Shown: positions 49,043 through 61,395, counted from the stretch's first letter. The stretch: 64,000 nt of DNA from Typha latifolia (GCA_019914945.1 CM034113.1:8988850-9052849), one strand, 5' to 3'. The notes: generated from the sequence alone by a model not told the origin. Numbers and translations are program-made.

Positions 49043-50226
49043 TTAGACAACGGCGACATCTGCGGCTGCTCCACGACCGAAACGTGTGACGTGACAGTCA
49101 ACAGAGAAGAGGTTTGACGAGGAGAAATTGGGGGCTCCACCCATTACAGGCATCTTGGCCCTTACGTCCATTTTGTTTACGTAGTCAGGCCTGTACGTTT
49201 GGCCAAGCACACCATGCACGTCGTCGCTAAGGGAGTAGAACTTGAAAGCCAAGTCCAAGTGAGCCAGGCTATCATCCGGTGTCACGCCATAGTTATGAAC
49301 CCTCGAGTCCTCCTCTGTGATCGGAACCGCGTTAACCATGATCATAAATTTCCCCTCAAGCTCAACGACGACTCCGTTAGCCATTTTTGTCCTTGTAATC
49401 GACAATGCTGGCGAGGAGGAAGACGCCCATCTGGCTTTCTCCTCCGTTTGCATGTAAACCGGCTGGTCGTCGAAGGTGATCACGAGGCGGTCTACGTCGT
49501 TGTCCCATGTCACTGTCTTCTGAACACCGATGAAGAGCCGGTGATCGGCGAAGAGTATGCCGAGTGCCTGGACCCAGGTGAATTCTCGGTTCATGGCGGA
49601 GTTGCGCTTGCCAACGAAATGGGCGTTGATGTGGAGGTCGGGGTCGGAGAGCAGGCAGAAGTCCATGTCCTTCCGGCCGTGGAAGTAGAAGGTGTTGCCA
49701 TCGCCGCCGGTGAAGCGCGGATCTCCGCACACTTGACCTGGTAAGTCGCACACTGCACCATACCAAAAAAAAAAAAAGTTATTAAATCAAAGTTTGAATT
49801 ACTAAAGTTAGCCTACCAAAGCACTATAGGAACCTTGTGACAGTCTTTATAACGAACATAATACCCTTTTTCTTTTTTGGCGGAAACTTCTTTAGCAATC
49901 AAACATCCCAAAAGACGAAGTGAGAATCAAGAAGATACTAAACTAGTTAAATATAAATGCAATTTTTTTTTTGGTTACTTACTACACATTGCCTTGCATG
50001 ATGGGCAGTGGACAACGCATTCGTCGGGGCATTTCGAAGGACAACTAACTTGGCACCCGGGCTTCTTTTTATTCTTGTCTTGGCACACTATCTCGTAGTT
50101 TCGCTTGCTAAACTTGCCAGGTTGGATGGTAACAAAGTTTGGCGGGACAGGTTGGGCAACCACGGCCACCACGAGTACGAAGGAGCAAACCAACAGAAGA
50201 GTGCATGGCCGAGCTAAGACAGCCAT
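49043..50226 (-). CDS. Root_cap-domain secreted protein, copy A (divergent, shorter C terminus)
   Basis: Two exons, 50226-49983 and 49752-49043, giving 317 residues. Residues 1 to about 28 form a signal peptide (LLLVCSFVLVVAVVAQ), then a Cys-rich module (CQVSCPSKCPDECVVHCPSC), then the Root_cap domain beginning CGDPRFTGGDGNTFYFHGRK and containing HINAHFVGKRN, RVHNYGVTPDD and GQTYRPDYV. The family was named from maize root-cap proteins; it is secreted and its biochemical role is unknown. The phase-1 intron falls between the Cys module and the domain, as in copies B and C. Compared with B and C it has no Lys/Pro stretch before the Cys module and stops about 19 residues earlier, so it lacks the last Cys pair (CSSGLDGPGVVC in B). 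The ATG at 50226 is the first in frame after the TATA-like TTTATAAG near 50317. Confidence 0.9.
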
Positions 50227-50329
50227 GGCAAGCAAAGTGACGCAGTTAAGCCTAAACCTTGTCAGCTAGCTGCCTATGAGATAGTTGAGTAGCTCCTAAT
50301 GCGCATCTTGGCCTTCTTATAAAGCTTCG

Positions 50330-51579
50330 ATTACCCAATCTTCTGACTTCGTAGTCAAATGTTTCAGCTGGATCCAATCGCGTGCTTTAGTTTTCTATAG
50401 ATCTTATAGTTGCTATATTTGCGGGTCAACTATTAATGGGTCGGCCACCTGCAGGAGAACGAAGTTCTCGGATGGCGTGCATCCGGGACGGGATAAATTT
50501 GATACCTGAACACTTGGCACCGCCTAACTGGTTCGCTCATCAATTTCCAAGCCATTTGTGGACTGGAAAGTATATATGAATGTAATAAATTTTATGCATC
50601 ACTTAATTGGGTTCTCACTAGAATGTCAGCGGCTCTGCATTGCTTATAACACTGGAAGGTGACGCAGGAAAAATATTATAATGGAAATATGAAGAGGACC
50701 ATGTGGGAGGAATCTCTTGTGTTTCCCGCTTGAATATTTCGAGCTTTGCATCGTCTCTTACCCTTTTACACACAGTAGATGGCCATGCGTGATGGTCAAG
50801 AAGAGGTCGTGTTAATTGAAAACGAAATTAGAAACCGCTATATGGAAGATCATGTAACTTTTTAAGTGAAAAAAGAATGCTCTCCCGAGCTATTAAACTC
50901 GTGACCTCTCCACTGCAGTACGGTTTGGCGGAAAAAAGTACCTACTCAATACAATTTTCTTAGCTTCGATGGTAATTGAAAACATTTTAGGTGCTAAATC
51001 AATTAAACATTTTATAATCACAAATGCTATTGTTGTAAAAATAATTCATTAACTTTCAAAGTTTTACAACAGCAATACCTAATACACAAAAAATATAAGA
51101 GAAAGATTGATAACTTTTTGATACAAACTTCTTACTTGATTTACAATAGACAATACTATAATTTAACCTTGAGTATCAAGCCCAATGCCATAACATAATA
51201 ATAAAATAAAAAAGGCTCAAGAGATTTTTAGGAGCAAATAGTCTCTGAGTTCAACATTATTTACCTTAATAACAATAGGTTTTTTCAGTCCAGCCATTCA
51301 AGACACAACCCTGGGAATCTAAAAATGTAGGAGGATAATAGATCACTCACTTAGAACATAAATTAAAAAAGGGAGAAAGCCAAATACACCCTAATTCATC
51401 TGTAGAGTAAACAAAATTTATAACCAGGGACCGCCAAAAAGCACTACATCTATATCCAAACAACTCAAACGCGGGCAACACAAACTATTACTATGAGCAG
51501 GTCCTGGCACTTAACCTCTGGGACCCTCGCCCCCACCCAGAGGGGCCTCTCCCACCCGGCGTGGTAGTAAGGCCTACCT
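50330..51579. other. Intergenic, no gene seen
   Basis: 1.25 kb upstream of Root_cap copy A. AT-rich, no recognisable features. Confidence 0.5.
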
Positions 51580-51960
51580 GCAGAGGACCCCATTGAGCGA
51601 GGGAGAGCTATCTTCCCTTCCAACTCCACCACTAATCCATTGGTTAACCTCGTTCGCGTAGTCGACAACGTAGGTACGTATAGATCTGGGCACCCATGGC
51701 CATCTGGCATTGTCCTGAGTCGTTATTTAGGTTTGCCCACTATCGAAGGATATCCTGAGTCGGTCGGCATCTTTGTCCCACGTCACGGCCTTTTCCCGGG
51801 CCCATGTAAGGTAGGCCGAGTGAAGTCTCGGCCCATAGGAGGGGTGCTGTGACCAATGAAATAGGCATTTGATGTGGAAGGTAGCATTGGAGAGCAGCAG
51901 GCAAGACTTCCTTGTTCTTGCGAACTGCATGCGCGATCCGTCGGTCGACTTGTAAAGGTC
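51580..51960 (-). pseudogene. Root_cap-domain relic
   Basis: Minus-strand pieces resemble the middle of the Root_cap domain: CLLLSNATFHIKCLFHW, then AVTWDKDADRLRISFD (compare TVTWDNDVDRLVITFD in copy A), then, in a different frame, TTRTRLTNGLVVELEGKI (compare ITRTKMANGVVVELEGKF). There are frameshifts between and within pieces, no exon 1 and no C-terminal part, so this is a decayed copy. It sits between copies A and B in the same orientation, which shows the array once had at least four members. Confidence 0.85.
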
Positions 51961-52274
51961 GACATGATGGAACACTAGATCCAATCAAGTTCCAGTCGTA
52001 ACACATGAAGGGGCGCGTGTAAAGTAATGAGGGTGGAGATCTAGCACAGGCGATTGACAAACAAAGCTAGTTCTTCTACAGCTTAAATTCATAAACGACT
52101 TATTCCAAAACTTCGAATCAAACTCACAACTGATAGTTATCATCAAACCCACACAAGAATGACATGTTTATTCGTTATATGTTATTTATTGTCCAGTAAA
52201 CGACATTACTGCATGAACGTCTCTCACAGAGTGAGTGTTATTTATTTACTACAGAGCACGATCACCTGGTATTA

Positions 52275-53547
52275 TTACTTCTTGCACACCACACCAGGGC
52301 CATCTAAGCCACTGGAGCACGAGACGTCGGCGTGCTCGGTGACCAAGTCAATGCCAGTTGCATCGCGCCCGAATCGCGCAACGGCACAGTCGGTGGCGAA
52401 GAGATCGGACGAAGAGAAGTTGGTCTCCCCTCCCATCACCGGCATCTTGGCCGTCACGTCAAACTTGTTTACGTAGTCGGGTCTATACGTCTGGCCAATT
52501 ACCCCATGCACGTCGCTCGTGAGTGAGTTGAACCTGAAAGCCAAGTCCAAGTGGGCGAGGCAATCGTCTGACGTCATCCCGTAGTTGTGAACCCTAGACT
52601 CCTCCTCCGTGATCGGAACTGCGTTGGCTATGATCTTGAATCTTCCTTCCAGTTTTAAGATTACTCCGTTTGCAGCCTTCGTTCGAGCAATCGATAGCGC
52701 CGGCACGGAAGTCGACGTCCATTCGGCGTCGTTGCCTTCTTCGAGGTTAACAGTCTCGCCGTCGAAGGTGATCTTGAGACGATCCACGTCATCGTCCCAT
52801 GTGGCGGTCTTCTCAGCACCGACATAGAGGCGGTGCTCGCCGAAGATGATGGCTACGGCCTGGATCCAGGTGAAATCTCGGGTCATAGTGGGGCTACGCT
52901 TGCCAATGAAGTGAGCGTTAATGTGGAGGTTGGAGTCGGAGACGATGCAGAAGTCCTTGTCCTTGTGGCCGTGGAAGTAGAAGGCGTTGCCATCACCGCC
53001 GATGAAGCGGGGGTCACCACAGGCTCCCGGCACATTGCAGACTGCTCGAATAAAAGTATCATGTTAGCGAACAAAATTAAGTAGATAAATCCAATGTTAT
53101 CTGTGACTACGTTCACCGTCAAGAAGTGTTACAGCATGGCATGGCATTATCGAGAGCAGAAGTATACTATTCTGTTATCATATACACGTCCATTTTCCGC
53201 ATGCAACTTCAGTCAATAGAGATCGCACGAGAGGGCATGTAAAGGCATGCATAATAATATAATATAGATTGTGTATACGTAGTAACAACGTAGAGACGTG
53301 CTCAATTACCGCATACGGGCTTGCAGGAGTCACAGTCGACGTAGCACGAATAAGGGCACCTTGTGGGGCAGTACATGTGTTTATTGAAGCAGTAGGGGTA
53401 CAACTTCTTGCTCTCTTTACACTTGACAGTCTTCGGTGGCTTTCCAGGCTTGGGCTTCTCCGGCTTTGGGTTCGCATCTGCTGCCATTGCTACGGCCACA
53501 AGGATGAGGGCGCTTAGTAGGAAAAGTATCAATCCTGGCCTCGCCAT
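52275..53547 (-). CDS. Root_cap-domain secreted protein, copy B
   Basis: Two exons, 53547-53310 and 53041-52275, giving 334 residues. The signal peptide at residues 1-24 (LILFLLSALILVAVAMA) is followed by a Lys/Pro-rich stretch (NPKPEKPKPGKPPK), a Cys-rich module (YCFNKHMYCPTRCPYSCYVD, then CDSCKPVC) and the Root_cap domain from CGDPRFIGGDGNAFYFHGHK to GPGVVCKK. The phase-1 intron lies after the Cys module. Copy C is a close paralogue; the two differ by scattered substitutions. The Lys/Pro stretch and the Cys module suggest a cell-wall or mucilage location, which is inference; no activity is known for the family. A TATA box (TATAAAT) is at 53647-53641 on the minus strand, 94 bases above the ATG. 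Confidence 0.93.
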
Positions 53548-53640
53548 TTGAATGGATGGATATTACCTTGCTAGGCTAGTCTAGTTTGATCCTATGGCCT
53601 TTCTTGGATTGATGATATGGGTTTGTGCATGTAATCTCAT

Positions 53641-53769
53641 ATTTATAGGCGAGTCCTTGTGCCAATTTGAGCATACACTCGATATATCCCTTCTCTACCT
53701 TGAAAGTGTAGGGTTACGTGCACGTCCTGCATGCGATTAGCTTTCACTTCTCTACGTTTGTTGTCGGCG
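53641..53769 (-). promoter_or_regulatory. Promoter of Root_cap copy B with an element shared with copy C
   Basis: TATAAAT (minus) at 53641-53647. A 23-base element at 53747-53769 is identical to 56963-56985 upstream of copy C; its core on the plus strand is CTACGTTTGTTGTCGGCG. TGCATGC and ACGTGCAC lie beside it. Confidence 0.65.
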
Positions 53770-54029
53770 ATTTGAGAGTCAATGTCCTTCCGGATCGAAA
53801 GAGGTGCAATCCTATATAATTTAATCTGTACAATAATGTGGGCCAAGAATCCATAGCTCAATAAATGCAACCTTAGACCTTAGCTATAGAATTTGTAATC
53901 CAGCTCAATAAAGGATGCCCTCAAGGTACCTAAAGTATTGAAGATAATAGAATAATTATAGTCATGGGACACGGGGTATGTTTAATTAATATTATACATA
54001 AGAAGATGGCGAATGCGATGGACAAGTCG

Positions 54030-55500
54030 GGTGATCCGGAAAACCTACCTACTGCTAGAAAACGAGGAAAACCATGCATGTGGAGACTTCGTACGAGAAT
54101 ATTTTGAGATTGTTTATTACGGAAGTATTAATAGGTTCTTTATTGCCGACTATTGCTAGGTGTTAGCAATTTAGCATACTACTGGATTTCTTGAAGTCAA
54201 AAGCAGCCTGGGCCGGCGTAACATGAGTAGATGCCAATGCAAACATTTTACTTATGATAGAGGAACCGCCCTTCGATGCTTGACAAATATAATAATATTG
54301 GACGATTTTGCCCGGGGCTTACGATTCCTGAGCTTCATAGTGGAACGAGGTGCCAAGTTCACGCCTTAGTGTTGATTACTTTCAGTTCTACAATAAGATA
54401 CAGTGATGGATCTATGAATAGCTTATGGACTCATAAGAAATAAAGAAAAGAAAAGAAGAATGCTTAAGAAAAATAATCCACAGACAATAACTTAATTTTA
54501 TGACGTCGCTGCCCTAACGGGATTAATGGGAGCGATGCATGCTTGCACAATGCACCCCACCCATTTTGATCCCGAACGACTAAAACATGGTAGCTGTATG
54601 AATGAAAAAGAGTTTGACTAAGCTCAGATAAATGTTACAAATGTCTTTATCATTTTATTTTCCTTTTGTATTCTCGATCAGGACAACAATAATATCCTTT
54701 TGTTTCTCTCGTGTAATGATTGTACCACCTTACAGCGCCTCCTCGACAAAACGGTAACAAGTGATAGTTGATTAAGAGGAAAAGATATTAAACCTACCTA
54801 ATGTTAGGATAAATATTAAATTTTCCTTTTATATATCGTGGAAACAAATAGCAGTGCCTTCAAGTCTAACGGTGCCAAGGCCAAGTTGGGCCTGATGGGA
54901 TCTTGTTTGTTGGACACCATGGATTCGCTGGTCCCATTTCTAATCTTTTAATATGTTTCTTGCTTATTAATATTTGTAGGCACTTAGACTATTGTAAAAT
55001 AGTCAGGTCTGAGCCTTCTTGTCCATGGACAGCAGCAGGAGTTATGGGGGGAGGGGAGGGGAGGGGAGGGGAGGAAGAGCCCGTTCCGATGGACACCTGA
55101 GAACAAGTGTAAGTGGCATACGTAATAGTTAAACAAGAATTGAACGTAGTACCTCTAGCTAGCCGGAATCTAACCCAGCCGACGTGGATGAGAGGTCTGG
55201 CTTAAGTTCAAACAACCGTCAAAAGTATTCTACAATAGCTTAAAATCCATGAACTTAATCAGATCCACAACTGGTTACGTTCGAAATTATCAACAAGAAT
55301 ACACAGAAAGTGAGGTGCTATATTCGTTGTCATCAGACTACCATCAAATGATGTAGTTATTATTTTACAAATTTAACATTGCAAATGAACGACACTGTTA
55401 CTTATTTTTCCTTTGGGGAAACGACATATTCGAGGGAGTGAGAGAGTGAGAGAGAGAGAGTGGTATTTATTTAGTAGAGAGCACGATGACTAGTAGTTAA
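54030..55500. repeat. Spacer between Root_cap copies B and C, including a GGGGA tract
   Basis: The part near 54033-54080 (GATCCGGAAAAC, then AACGAGGAAA and CCATG) is duplicated near 57148-57200, marking the outer edge of the B/C duplication. At 55046-55074 there is a GGGGA repeat with G-quadruplex potential on the plus strand. No gene is seen. Confidence 0.6.
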
Positions 55501-56722
55501 TTACTTCTTGCACACCACACCAGGGCCGTCCAAGGCACTGGAACATGTGACGTCGGCGTGTTCAGTGACCAAGTCGATGCCACTCGCTTCATGCCCGAAT
55601 CGCGCAACGGCACAGTCGGTGGCGAAGAGAGCTGAGGATGAGAAGTTGATCTCGCCTCCCATTACGGGCATTTTAGCTGTTACGTCAAACTTGTTGACGT
55701 AGTCGGGTCTATATGTCTGCCCCACGACACCATGCACGTCGCTCGTGAGTGAGTTAAACCTGAAAGCCAAGTCCAAGTGGGCGAGGCAATCGTCTGACGT
55801 CATTCCATAGTTATGAACCCTAGACTCCTCCTCCGTGATCGGAACTGCGTTGGCAATGATCTTGAATCTTCCCTCCAGCGTCACTATTACTCCATTCGCC
55901 GCCTTCGTTCGAGATATCGATAGCGCCGACACGGAAGTTGACGTCCATTCGGCATCGTCGCCTTCTGGGAGGTTGACGCTCTCGCCGTCGAAGGTGATCT
56001 TGAGACGATCCACGTCATCGTTCCACGTAGCGGTCTTCTCAACACCGACATAAAGGCGGTGCTCGTCGAAGAGGATGGCAATGGCCTGGATCCAGGTGAA
56101 GTCTCGGGTCATGGTGGGGCTTCGCTTGCCGATGAAGTGGGCGTTGATGTGGAGGTTGGAGTCGGAGAGGATGCAGAAATCCTTGTCCTTGCGGCCGTGG
56201 AAGTAGAAGGCGTTGCCGTCGCCGCCGATAAAGCGGGGGTCACCACAGGCTCCCGGCAAATTGCATACTGCTCGAACGTAGATCATTCATATAAATTTAA
56301 GCTATAATACATAATGTTTCCTATCAGTTAAAGATTTATGTCGATTTCTTATATAGCAAAAATTTCTATCCTGTTGCAATATATATGTGCTTTGTTCGCG
56401 TGCAACTACCTGAGACGGCATGATATATATATATATATAATTTTTACATGTAATTTACTTAGAGATGTGCTTAATAATTACCGCAAATAGGCTTGCAAGA
56501 GGCACAGTCGACATAACACGACCGAGGGCACCTCGTGGGGCAATACATTTGTTTACCGGAGCAGTAGGGAAACAACTTCTTGTTCTCTTTGCACTTGACT
56601 TTCATCGGTGGCTTCGGAGGCTTCGGGGGCTTCGCTGGCTTCGGGGTCGCAGCTGCAGCCACTGCCACGGCCACGAGGAGGAGGGAGCTCACCAGGATAA
56701 ATCCCAATGCTGGCCTCGCCAT
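55501..56722 (-). CDS. Root_cap-domain secreted protein, copy C
   Basis: Two exons, 56722-56482 and 56267-55501, giving 335 residues. Same design as copy B: signal peptide (LGFILVSSLLLVAVAVAAAA), a KPAKPPKPPKPP stretch, a Cys-rich module (YCSGKQMYCPTRCPRSCYVD, then CASCKPIC), a phase-1 intron and the Root_cap domain ending GPGVVCKK. The domain is almost identical in sequence to copy B, and the second exons are both 767 bases. Exon 1 and the intron have diverged more. TATAAAT lies at 56809-56803, 81 bases above the ATG. The pairing of B and C by sequence and by shared promoter shows they are the most recent duplicates in the array. Confidence 0.93.
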
Positions 56723-56802
56723 TTGGATGGATCGATGGATACTGTCCTTTTATCCTGTGGGCTTTTTGGATCGTTGATATGGGGTTGTGCATGTACTGCT
56801 CT

Positions 56803-56985
56803 ATTTATAGGCGAGTGCTTATGCCAATGAGTTGACCAAGAGGTGCTCATACTTGCTATTAAAATATGATAAGGTTTGCCTAGCCATGAGTATGAGCGGT
56901 ACATTCCATACCTAGCTTGAAAGGCTAACTTACGTGCATGTCCTGCATCTGATTGGCTTTCCCTTCTCTACGTTTGTTGTCGGCG
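56803..56985 (-). promoter_or_regulatory. Promoter of Root_cap copy C with an element shared with copy B
   Basis: TATAAAT (minus) at 56803-56809. The 23-base element identical to that of copy B lies at 56963-56985, 154 bases above the TATA box, compared with 100 bases in copy B. Confidence 0.65.
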
Positions 56986-57239
56986 TTTTTTGTACCAAGT
57001 GTCTATAAATTAGAGGATGCGAATATATATACATGATGCATCCTTAGCTATGTACTCGCAAAGGATGCATGCATTGAATGTACTCAAAGCATTGAAGATA
57101 AATAAAAAAAAACAATACTATTTTGTAATTGTACTCAATGCCGAGGCGACGGATGATCCGGAAAACTTACTAGCTAGGAAACGAGGAAATTAAACCATGT
57201 GGAACCGCGGTACGAGAATCCGCTTTGGGTTGCCAGGTG

Positions 57240-58436
57240 TTTGTGTTAGCATGTTACCTGATTTATCTTCCTGTCAAAGTTAGTCTTCGCTCGTCGGCGT
57301 AACATTTTAATTAATTAAAAGTGACACGTAGCGTTACATAAATGGTCTTAATTAAGTAGAATGCGATCTCTAATAAAAAGCTTCGATCGGTTTAAACTCT
57401 TGTACTGTTTATTTTCAGTAACGGGAGATCTCCCTAATCGTGGAGCCTCGTAATTTATATTAATGCACAAGGAAAAAAGTTCACATCCAAAAGTTATTGG
57501 GCTATTGGGCCAATACTTGGGTAGTACATCTTTTTTGAGCTGGGCCGATGTGATTGATTAAGGAGAGCATTCGTTTTTGAACTAATATTAGAGGACGAGA
57601 TTGATCTGCGTGGCAACGTACGCATGCATCTTACTCGAATACTTTTAGACCTTGTAACTCCTCAGCCTTTTCTTGTATAGCCTCATTTAGTTTAGACCAA
57701 TGCGGATATATATCCATCCATACACCATTCTAATGAAAAAGCACTATGTAAGATAAACTCCAAGAAAGTGGAGGAATTAATTTTCTTATCGGATTGATCA
57801 CTTTTAGTTTTAGGCCTTAGCAGTGAGTGGAGATTGTGCTTGGTGACGAAGATGGATGTCTTCTGCGCTCGCGTAGTCATGCATACATATAGTCCAAGAG
57901 TTGCATCCAAGTTGGACGATGATTAGATCTCTCCTTTTGAATTATATACTTTTATCATGGCAATCAACTATAATAAAGCTAAAAAAGTCGAAATCCACGC
58001 ACACAATCACAAGCACTAGTGAAGTGTGAATCACTACGATTCGTCGTTTCTTTTTGTTTACGCTTAAGTAAAAGCAAATATTGGAGAGTTGGCGAACTCG
58101 TACTAGAAGTTTGTACTTCAGTACGAGAAACCAACGCCAATGGGCAATGGGCAATGATGGGCAATGGGCAGTGGGCAATGTTGGGCAATGGGCAATGATG
58201 GGCAATGGGCTATGGTTAGGAAGTCGATGGGGGGCCATCCATCCTCACGAATCTTATCGTATAAGCTAGGATGAATCGAGCGGCCGTTGTATGATCATCG
58301 ACAAAAGGAGGAGGAGCAGACAGGACCTAATCCAGCGCACTGCGCACTACACCTAATCCGGCGCACGATAACCACTCTCCAGGGTTCTTCTTTATCTTTC
58401 TTTTACCCACCACTCTCCTCTCCTCCCCAACTCCTC
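57240..58436. other. Intergenic, no gene seen
   Basis: AT-rich spacer between the divergent Root_cap copy C and the copper chaperone. It contains the minisatellite described separately and nothing else I could recognise. Confidence 0.55.
58136..58216. repeat. GGGCAATG-type minisatellite
   Basis: About eight to ten units of GGGCAAT with G, GAT or GTT spacers. It lies about 290 bases upstream of the copper chaperone start. Confidence 0.9.
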
Positions 58437-58444
58437 TATTTAAA
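58437..58444 (+). promoter_or_regulatory. TATA-like box of the copper chaperone gene
   Basis: TATTTAAA, 57 bases before the ATG at 58501, downstream of a CT-rich tract. Confidence 0.5.
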
Positions 58445-58500
58445 CTTCGGAATTCTCGATCGGCATCTCGATCGGATACCTAGCAGTTCCATCCCACGCC

Positions 58501-60385
58501 ATGGCCGAGGTAATTTTCTACAGCACGCCTCGGTTTACACTTCGATGCTTAGGGTTTCGAGGTACCTCCTTCCTATGTCTTCTAAGATTCGGAGGATTAT
58601 GCCTATAGACTAACGGATAGAGTTGGGAAAGAAATTTTATTGGTAGGGTCAGGATTCTACTGCAAAATCTTCGAAATCTTTTTGGTCCCCTTTTTGGTTT
58701 ATTGGTTGGTTTTCATATTAAATTTGCCTCCTGTAATGTAATAGCAGTAGATAATTAAGTTGTGCAAACAAAAAGGGAACATATATATATATGTCGGGGT
58801 AATGATTCGGGATTGCAAATTTAAAAGTTTTCATAAAGTAATGTCTACTTTGTACTGTTTTATATCTAATAACTATCTCTTTTCATGGTTCTTTATAATT
58901 TGTTTGTCTTTGGAAGATACTAATCTTAAGCTAATTTTGCTCCTATGACGAGAGTTATTCATGCAGTTGGAAATAATTTTACAACTTTTCCATCACAAGT
59001 AGCACTGTTGCGAATTATACATCTTTTTGTATCTTTTATTGAATAGGAGTGTTCAAATGTCTGCTAACAATATTCTCAAAACTGCAATTTTGTTATAGCA
59101 AGACTCATGGCTTCAGTAAAATGCTATACTTAAGCTCAGTCTACTGAGATTATTTGCCACACATAGTTGAACTAGAAAAGCAAGTGAGGAAATTATTAGC
59201 TTTTAACATGCACTCATTGAGATGGCACCTTATTTCAGTGGAATTCCATGTAACAGGACCTTTCTTGACCTTTATTTCATATAACATGCCCGCTCAACAT
59301 TTGGCATCTCTCTATTGACATCTTTCTTATAGCTTATTGCTTAAAAATTGACATCTATATTTTCGTGGTGGTTTTCTGAGTTTTGTTCTGGAATATCGCT
59401 AATCATGTCAGAATAAGAGACTGCTTATTTCCTTCTGTCACATAGAACAGCCTTTGATAATGGTCCCTCTCCGCCTTTTTAAGATTAAAAGGTTGTACTG
59501 ATCGACTTTCTGTTTTTCCATGTTAGAAGCAATAACAAAGCACGACGGTTTTGTTGTGTTGGAGAACAATTCCAGTGATACTTAAACTTGTCATTGATGT
59601 TTATGTTTGGATCATTTTGCAGACAGTTGTCCTGAGGGTTACTATGTCCTGTCAAGGTTGTGCTGGAGCTGTCAAGAGGGCGCTCACCAAAATGGAAGGT
59701 AGGTTCCTTATAATATATATTCAGTTGCAACTTTTGTTTTGAGCAAACAGGTTTTATCCCCACAAGTTAGTTCAACAAGAATTGCAAAATTCTTTCCGAT
59801 ATGTTCTTGTGACTTATGTATCACTTATTTCAAGTATGGAAGTATTCTTTGGTAAGTAGGACATTCAAGTTGTATATCATGATTCCATACAAATACTCTG
59901 CGGCTTGGCAACATGTCATATGTTTGAGAATTGGTTACATAATGTAAATTAAGGCAACAAAAAAGTTCCATTTAAGGTTTCAATTATGTACCTTTGTAAT
60001 AATGCCTCTTTTCATTTCCTTAGGTGTTGAGTCCTTTGATGTGGACCTGAAGGAGCAGAAGGTGACTGTAAAAGGCAATGTAAAACCTGATGCAGTTCTA
60101 GAGACTGTATCAAAGACAGGGAAGAAGACTATCTTTTGGGAGGTCGAACCAGAAAACAAGGATGCTGCTTCTTCTGCAACCGAGGATTCACCTCTTGCAA
60201 ACAAGGATGCTGCTCCTGCTGCAACCGAGGATTCCTCTCCTGCTGTGAAGGAGACTGCAGCTCCTGTTCCAACAGATGATGCAACTACTGTTGCAACAGA
60301 GAATGCAGCTCCTGCTGCAACAGAAAATGCAGCTCCTGCTGCAAACAACGATGTTCTTCCTCCTACTGCCTCTGCTACTGCATGA
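58501..60385 (+). CDS. ATX1/CCH-type copper chaperone with extended Ala/Thr/Pro tail
   Basis: Three exons, 58501-58509, 59623-59698 and 60024-60385, giving 148 residues. Exon 1 holds only MAE before a 1.1 kb intron. Residues 4-70 are a heavy-metal-associated (HMA) domain: [20 protein letters not shown] with the Cu(I)-binding MxCxxC (C13, C16), then [19 protein letters not shown] and [11 protein letters not shown] with the Lys-rich lobe that docks on P-type ATPases. Plant members carry copper in the cytosol to ATPases such as RAN1. The domain is closest to Arabidopsis CCH by recollection. From residue 71 on, the tail is made of imperfect repeats of the form [12 protein letters not shown] and TENAAPAA, unlike the Lys/Glu-rich tail of Arabidopsis CCH. 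The plant-specific tail has been linked to movement between cells; whether this tail does so is unknown. Confidence 0.94.
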
Positions 60386-61395
60386 TAGCTACATTGCTGG
60401 CTCTAAAACCATGTGCATCTTCATGTAGAAAATCCTCTGACCTTTTTAGCAGCAGTATGCTCATGCAAATAATTTAGCACTTTATGTGTGAGTGCAGTGT
60501 GTGTGGCCACATTAAGGAATTAGTTGTCAAGAACGTTCTTATTTAAAGCCTCCTGAAATAATTGTCACAGTGTCATTGATATGAGATGCAAGGCAAAACT
60601 GATTCATAATTCATGCTGCACCACACCCTTCAAAGATCATCTGGGACTAGTTAAATCTGATCCACGTTCAGATCATCTTGTTTGGTAGAGGGAGCTAGCT
60701 AAATCTGAACCGTTCTGGTTTGCAAGTGAGTATATTAACCAACTGGCCGCCAAGATTAGTCGTTTAAATCTGTTTTTGTTATATCTTTTAATAGGGGAAT
60801 TCGCTCATTGCTGAGTAACGTACGGGGAAAGAAACCAGATTCTCCAAAAAAAATTAGATGCAAATGATTCTTTTTAGTAGCTACAAGGGTAGAAGGATGC
60901 TCTAAGTTCATTACAGTTCTTTAGGGAAATTGGCAAATATGACAAAGTAGAGTAGATCTGTTGCTGAAGTATGAAAATATATTGAAACTCATTTTACGAT
61001 TAACAATCAAAAGTAGAACGTAAAGTAGGTCAGAATTCCACTTGAACCAGGAAGTTGATCAGTTAGATGGTTGTTGTTAGATGCCTCATGGGACTGGCAC
61101 CAAGACAAAATCACAGCCTATCCAAATCCAATAATAAAGAACGACTTATTCATCTATTTTGGATTAAGCACCTGGCAGCATTTTCCCTACAGCAGGTTTT
61201 GAGATTAAAAAGAAAAGCAAAAAAGAAAATGAAACCAGAAGCCAAGACATAGTTTGCATGACGCAAACACCAACTAGGCATGGGAAGGCATGTTTTTTTC
61301 CCCCTTTTCTGCAACAGCTTAAAATTACATATTGTGTCCAGTAGCAGGTTTCTTGAAAGGAGATACATAGGAGCAAATATGCTCGAACACAACCC
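60386..61395. other. Intergenic between convergent genes, no gene seen
   Basis: 1 kb between the stop codon of the copper chaperone and the end of BUD31. It contains the 3' UTRs of both; no further gene recognised. Confidence 0.6.
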
